Assembly: GCF_001908275.1 (NCBI RefSeq)
Contig: NZ_CP018620.1
Coordinates: 3,596,001 to 3,660,000, forward strand
Source of the DNA: Paenibacillus xylanexedens
GTDB lineage: Bacteria > Bacillota > Bacilli > Paenibacillales > Paenibacillaceae
Reading direction: 5' to 3'
DNA: 64,000 bases
The notes under the pieces were generated by a model. That model worked only from the letters and a program-made list of their open reading frames with translations, had not been told where the DNA came from and ran no database searches. Made by a program: the position numbers and the translations under genes. Below are positions 53,055-62,747 of this stretch, one piece after another (position 1 is the stretch's first letter; each line of letters begins with the position of its first letter).

Positions 53055-54086
53055 TTAGGAAATAAGATGGCAGGCAGCCTGATGTCCCTCATGAATGGTG
53101 CGCAGTTCGGGAACTTCAGAAGAGCAGCGATCAACTGCAAATGGACAACGTGTATGAAACCGGCATCCACTAGGTGGGTGGATGGGAGAAGGGATATCAC
53201 CGGTTAACTGAACACGTTCTTTGGGCTGATTACGTTTCGTCGATGGAATGGAACTCAGCAGTGCGCGTGTATACGGATGTTGCGGGCGATCAAACAGCGA
53301 TTTTTTATCAGCGATCTCGACGATTGTGCCCAAGTACATCACGATCACACGATCAGAGATGTGACGGACCACACCAAGATCATGGGAAATAAACAGGTAG
53401 GTCAGTTGATGTTGTTTCTGAAGTTTTTTGAGCAAATTAATAATCTGAGCCTGGATGGATACATCCAGTGCAGAGACGGCTTCGTCACAGATAATCAATC
53501 GGGGCTCCAGGGCAAGTGCTCGAGCGATACCAATCCGTTGGCGCTGCCCACCACTAAATTCATGAGGCAAACGATCAATATGCTCCGGACGCAAACCAAC
53601 ATTGTCCATCAGTTCACGGATGCGTTCATCCTGTTTGCCGCGAGGGACTACTTTCTGGATCTCCAGTGCTTCCTTCAAAATCTGTCGTACGGTCTGGCGT
53701 GGGTTTAAAGAGGCGAAGGGGTCTTGAAAAATAATCTGCATATCCTTGCGCATTCGCTTTAACTCAGCTTTATTTAACTCTAGAATGTTCTTACCCTGAA
53801 AATATATCTCTCCACTCGTTGGATCATCGAGTCGCAGGATGGAACGGCCCGTCGTTGATTTGCCACAACCCGACTCCCCTACAATGCTGAGCGTTTCACC
53901 TGCATGAATCTGAAAGCTGATGTCATCCACAGCTTTGACATGGTGAACCACTCTGCCAAGCAGGCCTCCTCGAATCGGAAAGTATTGTTTCAAATGCCTG
54001 ATATCAGCAAGGACATCAGAACTCGAAAGTGCCGAAGATTCCATGTCCGTTGCGGATAATTGGCGGTTCATGTGGATGCTTTTCAT
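53055..54086 (-). CDS. Oligopeptide/dipeptide-type ABC transporter ATPase, OppF/DppF-like
   Basis: 343 residues. Walker [16 protein letters not shown], signature [15 protein letters not shown] and Walker [14 protein letters not shown], with the C-terminal oligo_HPY extension ([15 protein letters not shown]). The start overlaps the OppD-like stop by four bases. It is the last of four transporter genes reading leftwards. Confidence 0.94.
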   Translation of the reverse strand: MKSIHMNRQLSATDMESSALSSSDVLADIRHLKQYFPIRGGLLGRVVHHVKAVDDISFQIHAGETLSIVGESGCGKSTTGRSILRLDDPTSGEIYFQGKNILELNKAELKRMRKDMQIIFQDPFASLNPRQTVRQILKEALEIQKVVPRGKQDERIRELMDNVGLRPEHIDRLPHEFSGGQRQRIGIARALALEPRLIICDEAVSALDVSIQAQIINLLKKLQKQHQLTYLFISHDLGVVRHISDRVIVMYLGTIVEIADKKSLFDRPQHPYTRALLSSIPSTKRNQPKERVQLTGDIPSPIHPPSGCRFHTRCPFAVDRCSSEVPELRTIHEGHQAACHLIS

Positions 54087-55129
54087 ATCACTTTGCTCCC
54101 TTCCTGATTCGAGATGTGCGGTTGGCCGCTTACATAACAGTCACTCCATTGATCGTCATACATCCAACAGCGTACCGATTCTTCATCAGAACTTTTCAAC
54201 AGCTCAGGCTGCGCCATAGAACAGATATCTTTGCGGAAAGCACATCTGGGGGCGAATCGGCACCCTGAAGGCAGATCATAAGGACTCGGAACAGTTCCCG
54301 GGATGGCTAACAACTCGTCCTGGTCCTCATCGATCCTTGGCAGTGACTGAAGCAGTCCCTGGGTGTATGGATGTTTGGGGTTATCAAATATGGAATCCAC
54401 AGAGGCGTATTCAACAATCTGTCCTGCATATAGAACAGCCACGCGGTCACAGGTTTCTGCAACAACACCCAAATCATGTGTGATCAGGATGATGGACATG
54501 CCCATACGCTGCTGGAGTTGCTTCATCAGATCAAGAATCTGAGATTGTACAGTTACATCGAGCGCTGTCGTGGGTTCGTCTGCGATTAACAGATCAGGTT
54601 GACAAGCCATAGCCATTGCAATCATGACGCGTTGACGCATGCCGCCACTAAGTCGGAAGGGTTCCTGATGCGCGCGTTCTTCAGGGGAAGGTATTCCTAC
54701 CATGCGCAACAGTTCAACAGCCTTTGCCCAAGCTTCCTTCCGTCCCAGGTTCTCATGCAGCCTGAACACCTCAGCAACTTGTTCTCCGACTGTATAAACA
54801 GGGTTCAGCGAGGTCATTGGTTCTTGAAAAATCATGGATATCTCTTTGCCGCGAATGCACCGCATCTGTTCTTCAGACTTGGTCAGCAGATCCTCATTCT
54901 TGAACAAAATCTGACCTCCGACCGTTCGGCCCGGCCGACTTAGAAGCTGCATGATGGAGAGAGATGTCATGCTTTTTCCACAACCGGATTCTCCAACCAG
55001 ACCTAGTGTTTCTCCGCGATGTACACTGAAATCAATGCCATCAACGGCTTTGCTAATTCCTTCGTCCGTAAAAAAGTATGTTTGCAGTCCTTGTACTTCC
55101 AGCAACTTCTCCTGCGTTACCATAGCCAT
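54083..55129 (-). CDS. Oligopeptide/dipeptide-type ABC transporter ATPase, OppD/DppD-like
   Basis: 348 residues. Walker [16 protein letters not shown], signature [15 protein letters not shown], Walker [13 protein letters not shown], and the Cys-containing oligo_HPY tail ([15 protein letters not shown]). It forms the second ATPase of a heterodimeric pair with the OppF-like protein. Confidence 0.94.
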   Translation of the reverse strand: MAMVTQEKLLEVQGLQTYFFTDEGISKAVDGIDFSVHRGETLGLVGESGCGKSMTSLSIMQLLSRPGRTVGGQILFKNEDLLTKSEEQMRCIRGKEISMIFQEPMTSLNPVYTVGEQVAEVFRLHENLGRKEAWAKAVELLRMVGIPSPEERAHQEPFRLSGGMRQRVMIAMAMACQPDLLIADEPTTALDVTVQSQILDLMKQLQQRMGMSIILITHDLGVVAETCDRVAVLYAGQIVEYASVDSIFDNPKHPYTQGLLQSLPRIDEDQDELLAIPGTVPSPYDLPSGCRFAPRCAFRKDICSMAQPELLKSSDEESVRCWMYDDQWSDCYVSGQPHISNQEGSKVI

Positions 55130-55144
55130 GCGATTTTCTCCTCC

Positions 55145-56065
55145 TTAATCCATCTCAATTCTTTTGTTGAAGTACCGGTATAACAGATCCACACCCAGAT
55201 TCACGAAAACAAAAATGACAGAAGCAACAAGTACGCCTCCTTGTACGACAGGGAGGTCCCTCATACGAATGGCATCAACGATCAATCGGCCCAGACCATT
55301 GATAGCAAAAACAGATTCAACCAGAACCGTCCCGCCAAGCAGTGTTCCAAATTGCAATCCGATGACAGTGATTACGGGAATAAGCGCGTTTTTGAGGGCG
55401 TGTTTGTATACAATGAGTCTATTTTTCAGACCTTTTGCCCGTGCGGTACGGATGTAGTCCTGATGAATGACATCTAGCATACTCGAACGGGTCATTCGGG
55501 CAACGATGGCGGCTCCCGAAGCACCAAGCGTGATAGCAGGTAAGATGACGTGTTCCAGGCTTCCCCAGCCGGTAACGGGTAAGAGATGAAATTTGACGGA
55601 GAAAAAGGAGATTAACATCATGCCCAGCCAGAAGCTGGGGAGCGAGATGCCCATCAGGGCAACCAGCATAATCAGGCGATCGGCTGTACTATGCTGACGG
55701 GTGGCGGATACAATTCCCGCTATCATACCAAGTACAATCGTGATGACAATACTGGCCAGTGCCAATTGAATGGTGGTGGGCAGGCGAAGCATAATTTCGT
55801 CCATTACCGGATGGTCTGAGCGATACGAAGTTCCCAGATCTCCGCGAAACACATCGAACACATACTGGATGTATTGCAGCGGAAGAGGTCGATCAAGTCC
55901 CAGATCATGGCGGATGGCTTGTACCGTTTCTTCAGATGCCCCGTCTCCGGCGATGAGAACGGCAGGGTCTCCGGGGACCATTTGCATAATGAGAAAGACA
56001 ACCAGAATGACGCCAAATATAACGGGAACGGTCTGAATGAGGCGTCGCACAATGTAAGTCAGCAT
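55145..56065 (-). CDS. Dipeptide/oligopeptide-type ABC permease, DppB-like
   Basis: 306 residues, six membrane helices. The N-terminal MLTYIVRRLIQTVPVIFG, the loop GLDRPLPLQYIQYV and the EAA-like loop (DYIRTARAKGLKNRLIVYKH) are typical of DppB/NikB. It pairs with the DppC-like permease upstream. Confidence 0.94.
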   Translation of the reverse strand: MLTYIVRRLIQTVPVIFGVILVVFLIMQMVPGDPAVLIAGDGASEETVQAIRHDLGLDRPLPLQYIQYVFDVFRGDLGTSYRSDHPVMDEIMLRLPTTIQLALASIVITIVLGMIAGIVSATRQHSTADRLIMLVALMGISLPSFWLGMMLISFFSVKFHLLPVTGWGSLEHVILPAITLGASGAAIVARMTRSSMLDVIHQDYIRTARAKGLKNRLIVYKHALKNALIPVITVIGLQFGTLLGGTVLVESVFAINGLGRLIVDAIRMRDLPVVQGGVLVASVIFVFVNLGVDLLYRYFNKRIEMD

Positions 56066-56096
56066 ATAGGATGTTCTCTTCCTTTCATGAGCAAAG

Positions 56097-56981
56097 TTAT
56101 TTTAATTTGGGGTCAAGTGCATCACGTAGACCATCACCAAACAGATTGAAGCCAATTACAAGTGTGGAGATGGCGAGGCCGGGGAAAAGAGCCAAGTATG
56201 GGGCACTGAACATGTAATCACGTCCACTGCTTAACAGGGCGCCCCATTCTGCGGAAGGAGGCTGAGCACCCAGACCTAGAAAGGAAAGACCTGCTGCGGA
56301 CAGAATGGCAGTTGCGAGGCGCAACGTAATCTGCACGATTATAGGCGACATAATATTGGGCAATATGTGCACGAGAATGATTCGCAGATCACTTCCGCCA
56401 AGCGTGCGTATGGAATCAATGTATTCGAGCTTCCGGACCGTCAGTGTTGAGCCTCTTACAATTCGTGCAAACATGGGAATGGAGAAGACACCAACAGCAA
56501 TCATGACATTGATCAGGCTTGCTCCCAGTGCACTGACGATAGCCAAAGCGAGCAAAATACCCGGGAAGGCCAGAAGGATATCCATGATTCTCATAATAAT
56601 GGCATCCATCCAACCGCCGTAGTAACCAGCTATCAGTCCCAGGAGCACACCGAAGATTGCACCAATACTTACAGCAGCAATACCGATTAATAGGGATAAA
56701 CGTGTTCCGTAGATGATGCGGCTAAGCAGGTCGCGACCCTTATCATCCGTACCCATCCAGTGATCCCAGGAGGGGAGAAGTAATTTGTCAGGCAGATGGA
56801 TGTTATAAGGATCGTATGGAGCAATCCACGGGGCAAAAAGAGCAACAATAATATAGAAGAGAACAATGAGGCCTCCGGCAGAGGCTAGTTTGTTTGCTGC
56901 CATACGGGTAAGAAACTTACGTAGTTGACCAGGTCTTATTACCGTGTGTGGAGCAGCAGGTGTGATCGCAGATTGATTCAT
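56097..56981 (-). CDS. Dipeptide/oligopeptide-type ABC permease, DppC-like
   Basis: 294 residues from the ATG at 56981, which has GGAGG upstream; the longer frame lacks a ribosome site. Signatures are YDPYNIHLPDKLLLPSWDHW, GTDDKGRDLLSRIIYGTR, the loop EYIDSIRTLGGSDLRIIL and the end FGDGLRDALDPKLK. It is the first gene of the leftward transporter operon, divergent from the amidohydrolase genes. Confidence 0.94.
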   Translation of the reverse strand: MNQSAITPAAPHTVIRPGQLRKFLTRMAANKLASAGGLIVLFYIIVALFAPWIAPYDPYNIHLPDKLLLPSWDHWMGTDDKGRDLLSRIIYGTRLSLLIGIAAVSIGAIFGVLLGLIAGYYGGWMDAIIMRIMDILLAFPGILLALAIVSALGASLINVMIAVGVFSIPMFARIVRGSTLTVRKLEYIDSIRTLGGSDLRIILVHILPNIMSPIIVQITLRLATAILSAAGLSFLGLGAQPPSAEWGALLSSGRDYMFSAPYLALFPGLAISTLVIGFNLFGDGLRDALDPKLK

Positions 56982-57187
56982 AGGAGCCTCCCTTATCGCT
57001 TGATATGTTAATAAAACTAACACACAATAGTGAAAAATAAAGGATTTTTACACATGAAGTAAAAATAACGAAAATTTAAGTAAAGATCATGTAAATAAAC
57101 ATGACAATTAATCGCTAGAATGGAATTCAAGGCAGGATTGATAGCCTCCAACTCCAAAACAAAGAATTAAGAAGGGGGAGATGCGAA
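56982..57187. promoter_or_regulatory. Divergent promoter region of transporter and amidohydrolase operons
   Basis: About 200 AT-rich bases between two start codons. A short inverted repeat, CATGT-6-ACATG (57088-57103), could be an operator. No clear promoter hexamers can be fixed by eye. Confidence 0.35.
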
Positions 57188-58468
57188 TTGGACTACATGA
57201 ATTCAACAGACTACTGGCTGCTTAATGTTCAGATTGAACGCCGCTATGTCTATGACGGGGATGCTGTACGGGGTACGGAAACAGAACTTAGTCATGTACA
57301 GATTAGAGAAGGGGTGATTGTGCAAGTCATTGCGGCTGACAGGATGAATTCGGTCAACATGGACGGAGAACAGATTCTGGCGGAGCCTGCGTATGATGGC
57401 AGAGGAATGTTGATGTTACCTTCATTTACTGAGAAGCATGTTCATCTGGATAAAACGTTGCTGGGCGAACCTTGGCAAGCGGTTATACCCGCCAGCGGGG
57501 TGGCCGGCAGATGTGAAATCGAAAAAAGGCTTCTTCCGCAGCTTGTCACACCGCCGTTGCAAAGGGCTGAACTTCTGCTTAAACGTCTGATTGAAGCAGG
57601 TTCTACTCATATACGGACCCATATCGATGTGTATCCTGAAGCAGGAACGAAACAACTGGAACCCGTATTGAACTTGTTCCATTCTTATCGTCATCAGATT
57701 ACACATGAGGTTGTGGCGTTCCCCCAGCATGGTTTATTGCGCTCGGGCAGTAAAGCATTGGTTCGTGAGGCGCTTCAGCAAGGGGCTCATCTGGTCGGCG
57801 GGGTTGATCCTGCAACAATGGACACAGATCTGGAGGCGAGTTTGCAGCTGATGGTGGAGCTTGCAGTTGAAGCGGGTGCAGGTATTGACCTGCATCTCCA
57901 TGATCCGGATTATTTGGGCACCTATACAATGAAGAGATTGGCAAGGTTGACTGTGGAAGCAGGACTGCAGGGAAATGTATCGATCAGTCATGCATTTGCA
58001 CTTGGTGAAGTCAGTGAGGCAGAAGCGCGATCTACAGCAGATCTGTTGGCAGAGGCGGGAATAACCATCATAACCAGTGCGCCTCATGGTCGAACACTGC
58101 CACCTGTGCCTCTGCTGTGGGAGCATGGAGTGAACGTGGAAGCGGGGTGTGACAACATTTATGATACGTGGCAACCCTTCGGAAACGGGGACATTCTGGA
58201 ACGTGCTTCGAGACTCGCAGAACGGTTTGCCTGGATTGATGAGCGTTCGTTAGCCCGGTCGCTGAGACTAATCACGGGAGGCAGAGAAACAATGGATGCT
58301 CAAGGTGAACGGGTGTGGCCTGTTCCGGGTGATTCGGCAGATTTGGTATTGGTGGATGCGAGTTGTGCAGCGGAAGCTGTCGCCCGCAGAGCACCAAGAA
58401 AAGCGGTTTTCTCCAAAGGACATCTCATCTGGGATGATCAGAAGGGACACCGAAAGGTGCATGAGTAA
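57188..58468 (+). CDS. Amidohydrolase, cytosine deaminase/AtzC-like, paralogue 1
   Basis: 426 residues, start TTG 57188 with GGGGGAG seven bases upstream. The metal-dependent amidohydrolase barrel shows HVHLDK, FPQHGLLRSG, the third ligand region IDLHLHD, the conserved His in SISHAF and the Asp in GCDNIYDTW followed by PFGNGDILE. The catalytic Glu of cytosine deaminase is replaced by Asp. It should hydrolyse an amide or amino group on a cyclic or linear substrate. It is most like paralogue 2 and divergent from the transporter operon. Confidence 0.88.
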   Translation: MDYMNSTDYWLLNVQIERRYVYDGDAVRGTETELSHVQIREGVIVQVIAADRMNSVNMDGEQILAEPAYDGRGMLMLPSFTEKHVHLDKTLLGEPWQAVIPASGVAGRCEIEKRLLPQLVTPPLQRAELLLKRLIEAGSTHIRTHIDVYPEAGTKQLEPVLNLFHSYRHQITHEVVAFPQHGLLRSGSKALVREALQQGAHLVGGVDPATMDTDLEASLQLMVELAVEAGAGIDLHLHDPDYLGTYTMKRLARLTVEAGLQGNVSISHAFALGEVSEAEARSTADLLAEAGITIITSAPHGRTLPPVPLLWEHGVNVEAGCDNIYDTWQPFGNGDILERASRLAERFAWIDERSLARSLRLITGGRETMDAQGERVWPVPGDSADLVLVDASCAAEAVARRAPRKAVFSKGHLIWDDQKGHRKVHE

Positions 58469-58495
58469 CCCTTTGGACAAACCTACGGATGTTCA

Positions 58496-59818
58496 TTGGA
58501 TTCAGATCATTTGACTAAAAAGGGGATGAGGAGCATTTTACAGCATCAGCATACACCGTATTGGTTACGTAATGTCCGTCTGGAACAAGGGTATCGTTAT
58601 GAGAATGATCATATAACCGGGACCATAAGTGAATTGTTTGATCTATGGATCGAACATGGAAAAATCATGCGAATCGTTAAAACGGAAGATCGTAATAGTT
58701 CAGGTTCGTTAACGACGATTACTACAGAATTAATGAATGAAGGAGAAGCGGAGTTGGCCATGCCAAGCTCAGATCGGGATGCCGGAGGTATGCTGCTTTT
58801 ACCAGGCTTCCGAGAAATGCATATTCACATTGATAAAACGTATTACGGTGGACCTTGGATCGCGCCGACGCCACCTGAAGGAATTTTCAAAAGAATTGCA
58901 GAGGAGCGTGAACTGCTGCCGCGGCAATTGCCGCATGCGCAGGAGAGGGCTGTGAAAGTATTGTCTCTTCTGCAATCCAGCGGGGTTACGCATGTGCAAA
59001 CCCACTGCAATATTGATCCCCAGATCGGGCTTGCCAACCTTGAAGCAACGGTGTCAGCCGCAGCTCAGTTTAGCCAGAGTCTCACATGTGAGATCGTGGC
59101 GTTTCCACAACATGGTCTTCTACGCAGTGGCGTCGTTGCAGAAATGAAAGAGGCACTGCGACGCGGTGCACGCTGGGTAGGCGGGGTGGACCCGGCAACG
59201 GTGGATAATGATATTGAAAAATCACTCTTTAACATCATGGACCTGGCGGTGGAAGCCAATGCAGGAGTGGATATTCACATTCATGATCCGGGTCATTTGG
59301 GCACATTTACGATGAATCGTCTTGCAGCGATGACGGAGCAGGCCGGTTGGCAGGGACGTGTGAATGTGAGTCATGCATTGGGTTTTGCAGACGTTACAGA
59401 AACGATGCAGGTGCAACTGGCCGAACGGTTTGCGGAACTGGATATCTCGATAACGTCAACTGTGCCGCTTAACCGCTGGATGCCCTATTCTCTTCTGAAG
59501 AAATACGGAGTTCGAGTTGAATTGGGTGAAGATACCATTACGGATCACTGGGGACCTTTCGGCCGTGGAGACATATTGGAACGAGCCGGACGGTTGGCTG
59601 AGCGTGAGAGATGGAGTTCAGAACGGGGATTAGCCGAGACACTGGGATATATTACAGGGGGAATCACCCCGTTAGATGTACAGGGTAATGTTCAATGGCC
59701 TCTCATTGGTGATCCAGCGACAGCGGTTCTTGTGCAGGCTTCCTGCTCGGCTGAAGCGATCGCAAGGCGTTCAGCGCGAGGTGCATTCATATATCAGGGG
59801 AATCTGGTTAACGTGTAA
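58496..59818 (+). CDS. Amidohydrolase, cytosine deaminase/AtzC-like, paralogue 2
   Basis: 440 residues, nominal start TTG 58496; the ribosome site is weak and ATG 58526 is an alternative. Active-site motifs are HIHIDK, FPQHGLLRSG, VDIHIHD, VSHALG and the Asp in GEDTITDHW with PFGRGDILE. It shares the N-terminal arrangement YWLRNVRLEQGYRYE with paralogue 1, so the two are the closest pair. It lies 27 bp behind paralogue 1. Confidence 0.85.
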   Translation: MDSDHLTKKGMRSILQHQHTPYWLRNVRLEQGYRYENDHITGTISELFDLWIEHGKIMRIVKTEDRNSSGSLTTITTELMNEGEAELAMPSSDRDAGGMLLLPGFREMHIHIDKTYYGGPWIAPTPPEGIFKRIAEERELLPRQLPHAQERAVKVLSLLQSSGVTHVQTHCNIDPQIGLANLEATVSAAAQFSQSLTCEIVAFPQHGLLRSGVVAEMKEALRRGARWVGGVDPATVDNDIEKSLFNIMDLAVEANAGVDIHIHDPGHLGTFTMNRLAAMTEQAGWQGRVNVSHALGFADVTETMQVQLAERFAELDISITSTVPLNRWMPYSLLKKYGVRVELGEDTITDHWGPFGRGDILERAGRLAERERWSSERGLAETLGYITGGITPLDVQGNVQWPLIGDPATAVLVQASCSAEAIARRSARGAFIYQGNLVNV

Positions 59819-59868
59819 CATTCAGACATATTGCATCATTCAATCCACAACGGAAGTAGGAGATTATT

Positions 59869-61425
59869 ATGAAAAAAAGAGGGTTTGTCGGAAGCATGCT
59901 GGCATTGTCCATGACACTTGTAATCAGTGCTTGTTCATCGGGAGGAACATCTACTGCAGGTGGTGAAGCGGTCTCTCCGGGAGAACGCCAATCGGGCGGT
60001 ACACTGGTCATAGCGAGACAGAGTGATGCAAATAATCTGGACCCTCAGTACAGTTCCCAGATTAATTCGATGGCGGTATACCATCATAAAATAACAGAAG
60101 GGCTTGTCTTGATGGACAAGAACAGCAAGTACCAACCATTGCTGGCTACGGAGTGGACGCAACTGAATGATACAACATGGGAGTTCAAATTGCGTGAGGG
60201 AGTGTCTTTCCATGATGGGACACCTTTTAATGCAGAGGCTGTTCAAAAAACGTTTGAACGTATTCCGGCTACACCCAAAGCAGGCATGTTCTCCATGATC
60301 AAGGAAGTGAAGGCGGTGGACGAGCATACGATTCAGTTTATCCTGAATTATCCTTACGCTCCAATCATGTCGCTGCTTGCCAGTGCGGAAGGAAATATAC
60401 TTAGCCCGGCTTCCATAGAATCGGCGGGAACAGATATGGTGAAGGAACCTGTCGGAACAGGACCGTTTGTATTTGAATCATGGACGCCAGGAGACAAAAT
60501 TGTACTTGCTAAAAATGAAAATTATTGGGGCGACAAACCAAACATTGATAAAGTGGAGTTTAAAACCGTCCCGGAAGATACGACTCGCTTAGCGATGGTT
60601 GAGACAGGAGAGGCTCAGGTAGCAGAACAGGTTCCCTCCACGGAGATTGCGCGGATTGAAGCATCTTCAACCATGAAACTGGGGCGTTACGAGGCTTTTT
60701 CTACGGACCATATAGGGTTTAATACAAGCAAAGAGCCATTTAACAACCCGTTGGTTCGCCAGGCTGTAGCGTACGCGGTGGACAAGGAATCTATCGTCAG
60801 CGGCGTGTACAACAATATTGGCAAGGTAACGGACTCCACACTTGGAACCACGATGATCGGATACAGTTCCAATGTGAAGGGGTACAGTTATGATCTGAAC
60901 AAAGCGAAGTCCTTGCTTGCTGAGGCTGGCTATCCAGAGGGGTTCTCGGCCACGTTATATACCAGTGATAATAAAACAAGGGTGAACGTAGCGGAAGTAT
61001 TACAGTCTCAGTTGAAAGGTATTGGAATTAACCTTGAGGTGAAAGTGCTGGAGTTTGGAGCTTACATTGATGCAGCAGCCAAAGGGGAAACCGAAATGTT
61101 CCTGAGTGGATGGGGGAATGCAACAGGCGATGCGGATTATAACCAGTTCAACCTGTTTCACAGCACCTCCAAAGGAGTCCCTGGTAATCATTCCTTCTAT
61201 AATAATCCGGATGTGGATCAGTTCATTGAAGATGCCCGGAAAGAAACGGACCCGGATAAACGCACTGCCATTTATGAAAAAGCGATTCAACTTGAGCTGA
61301 ATGATGTTCCCATTCTACCGTTCCGTAATGGGGAGAATCTGGCAGCCCTCTCCAAAGATGTGGATGGGGTATGGATTAGTCCATCCGGTTTTGTTGAGAT
61401 CAACAGCGCAAGCTTTCTGAAATAA
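59869..61425 (+). CDS. Dipeptide/oligopeptide-type substrate-binding lipoprotein
   Basis: 518 residues, SBP_bac_5 family. The lipobox is LVISAC. Typical motifs include GGTLVIARQSDANNLDP, LREGVSFHDGTPFNAEAV, GTGPFVFESWTPGDKI and ARKETDPDKRTAIYEKAIQ. It delivers substrate to the permeases encoded on the opposite strand. Being interleaved with amidohydrolases suggests the imported compound is their substrate or a precursor. Confidence 0.94.
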   Translation: MKKRGFVGSMLALSMTLVISACSSGGTSTAGGEAVSPGERQSGGTLVIARQSDANNLDPQYSSQINSMAVYHHKITEGLVLMDKNSKYQPLLATEWTQLNDTTWEFKLREGVSFHDGTPFNAEAVQKTFERIPATPKAGMFSMIKEVKAVDEHTIQFILNYPYAPIMSLLASAEGNILSPASIESAGTDMVKEPVGTGPFVFESWTPGDKIVLAKNENYWGDKPNIDKVEFKTVPEDTTRLAMVETGEAQVAEQVPSTEIARIEASSTMKLGRYEAFSTDHIGFNTSKEPFNNPLVRQAVAYAVDKESIVSGVYNNIGKVTDSTLGTTMIGYSSNVKGYSYDLNKAKSLLAEAGYPEGFSATLYTSDNKTRVNVAEVLQSQLKGIGINLEVKVLEFGAYIDAAAKGETEMFLSGWGNATGDADYNQFNLFHSTSKGVPGNHSFYNNPDVDQFIEDARKETDPDKRTAIYEKAIQLELNDVPILPFRNGENLAALSKDVDGVWISPSGFVEINSASFLK

Positions 61426-61445
61426 CGGACGGAGGAGTGGTCAAC

Positions 61446-62747
61446 ATGATCCGCCAACTCATTCAAAATTGCCGGATTCCCGGGAGTCATGGACTACATG
61501 ATATCGTATTGCATGGTACAACCATTGAGCAGATCCTGCCGTCTTCGGACGGTGGGGGTTCATCCATAAGTGACATGACAGGTATGATCCATGGAGAACT
61601 TGAAGAAAATCATGGGCAGTATGGATTTATATTTGATGCTAAGGGTGGTCTCGTACTGCCAGGTTTAATTGAGCCCCACGTCCATCTGGAAAAGGCGCTT
61701 TTGCTTGATTGCATGCCTGGTGATGCTGCCTCATTGCAGGAAGCGATCTCGATGACAGCTGCGCTTAAGGCCGGGTTTACGGAGTCCGATATGATCCAAA
61801 GATCCATAGAAGTCATCCGAAAACTGTCCCGTTACGGCGTAACCAGACTCCGTTGTCATGTTGAAGTGGACCCCATGCTGGAACTACGGGCTATGAACAG
61901 TGCGTTGACTGTGAAAGAAAAAATGGAGGACATGATGGGGATCCAGATTGTGGTCTTTCCGCAAGAAGGAATTTTTAGTACCCCAGGTACCGCAGATCTT
62001 ATGGAAGAGGCAGTAAGGATGGGAGCCGACGTAATTGGTGGAATTACTTATGTTGATCCCATACTGGATGATCATCTGAATTTTGCGTTTGAACTGGCTG
62101 CGCGGTACAATCGCCCCCTTGATTTCCATGCTGATTTCTCATTAAATGCTGAAGATGAAGCTATACTTCACATTGCGAATAAGACCTTGGATTATGGGTT
62201 CCAGGGTAGAGTTTCGGCTGGTCATGTAACTTCGCTTGCGGCTATGCCTCGGGAAAAGGTGAAGTTATACGCTAGAAAGATTGCAGAAGCGGATATCCAT
62301 CTCATGACCCTTCCTGCAACAGATCTGTACCTGAATGGTCGAGCGGATAACGATAACACCCGCAGAGGCATAACGCCGGTTAGTTTGTTGCGGGACGAAG
62401 GGGTCAACGTGATTTACGGCGCTAACAATATTCAAAATGCCTTTACACCTTTTGGTAATGGCAATCCGTTTGATATCGCTTGGTTGCTTGCCCATGCGGC
62501 CTACATGGGGAGTGAAGCGGATGCCGATACTTTGGTGGAGATGGCAACACTTGGTGCAGCACGGGCGATGGGGATAGAAAATTATGGTCTTCGAGCTGGA
62601 GCACAGGCCGATCTGGTCATATTTCCAGTGCAGTCAAGGCGTGAACTGATTATTGAACGACCGCGACCTGTTGGAGTATGGAAGAATGGTCGCCTTCTGA
62701 CTACGAGAGTGGAGGATGGAGAATGTCATGAAATTAGTTATCGATAA
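61446..62747 (+). CDS. Amidohydrolase-like, paralogue 3, with altered metal site
   Basis: 433 residues from ATG 61446 behind GGAGGAG. It keeps HVHLEK, VFPQEGIFS, LDFHADF and SAGHVTS, but the Asp found in the other three (CDN, EDT, SDN) is Asn in GANNIQNAFTPFGNGN, and the catalytic acid position is Phe. So the metal site is altered: it may use another chemistry, be regulatory, or be inactive. Its end overlaps paralogue 4. Confidence 0.82.
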   Translation: MIRQLIQNCRIPGSHGLHDIVLHGTTIEQILPSSDGGGSSISDMTGMIHGELEENHGQYGFIFDAKGGLVLPGLIEPHVHLEKALLLDCMPGDAASLQEAISMTAALKAGFTESDMIQRSIEVIRKLSRYGVTRLRCHVEVDPMLELRAMNSALTVKEKMEDMMGIQIVVFPQEGIFSTPGTADLMEEAVRMGADVIGGITYVDPILDDHLNFAFELAARYNRPLDFHADFSLNAEDEAILHIANKTLDYGFQGRVSAGHVTSLAAMPREKVKLYARKIAEADIHLMTLPATDLYLNGRADNDNTRRGITPVSLLRDEGVNVIYGANNIQNAFTPFGNGNPFDIAWLLAHAAYMGSEADADTLVEMATLGAARAMGIENYGLRAGAQADLVIFPVQSRRELIIERPRPVGVWKNGRLLTTRVEDGECHEISYR

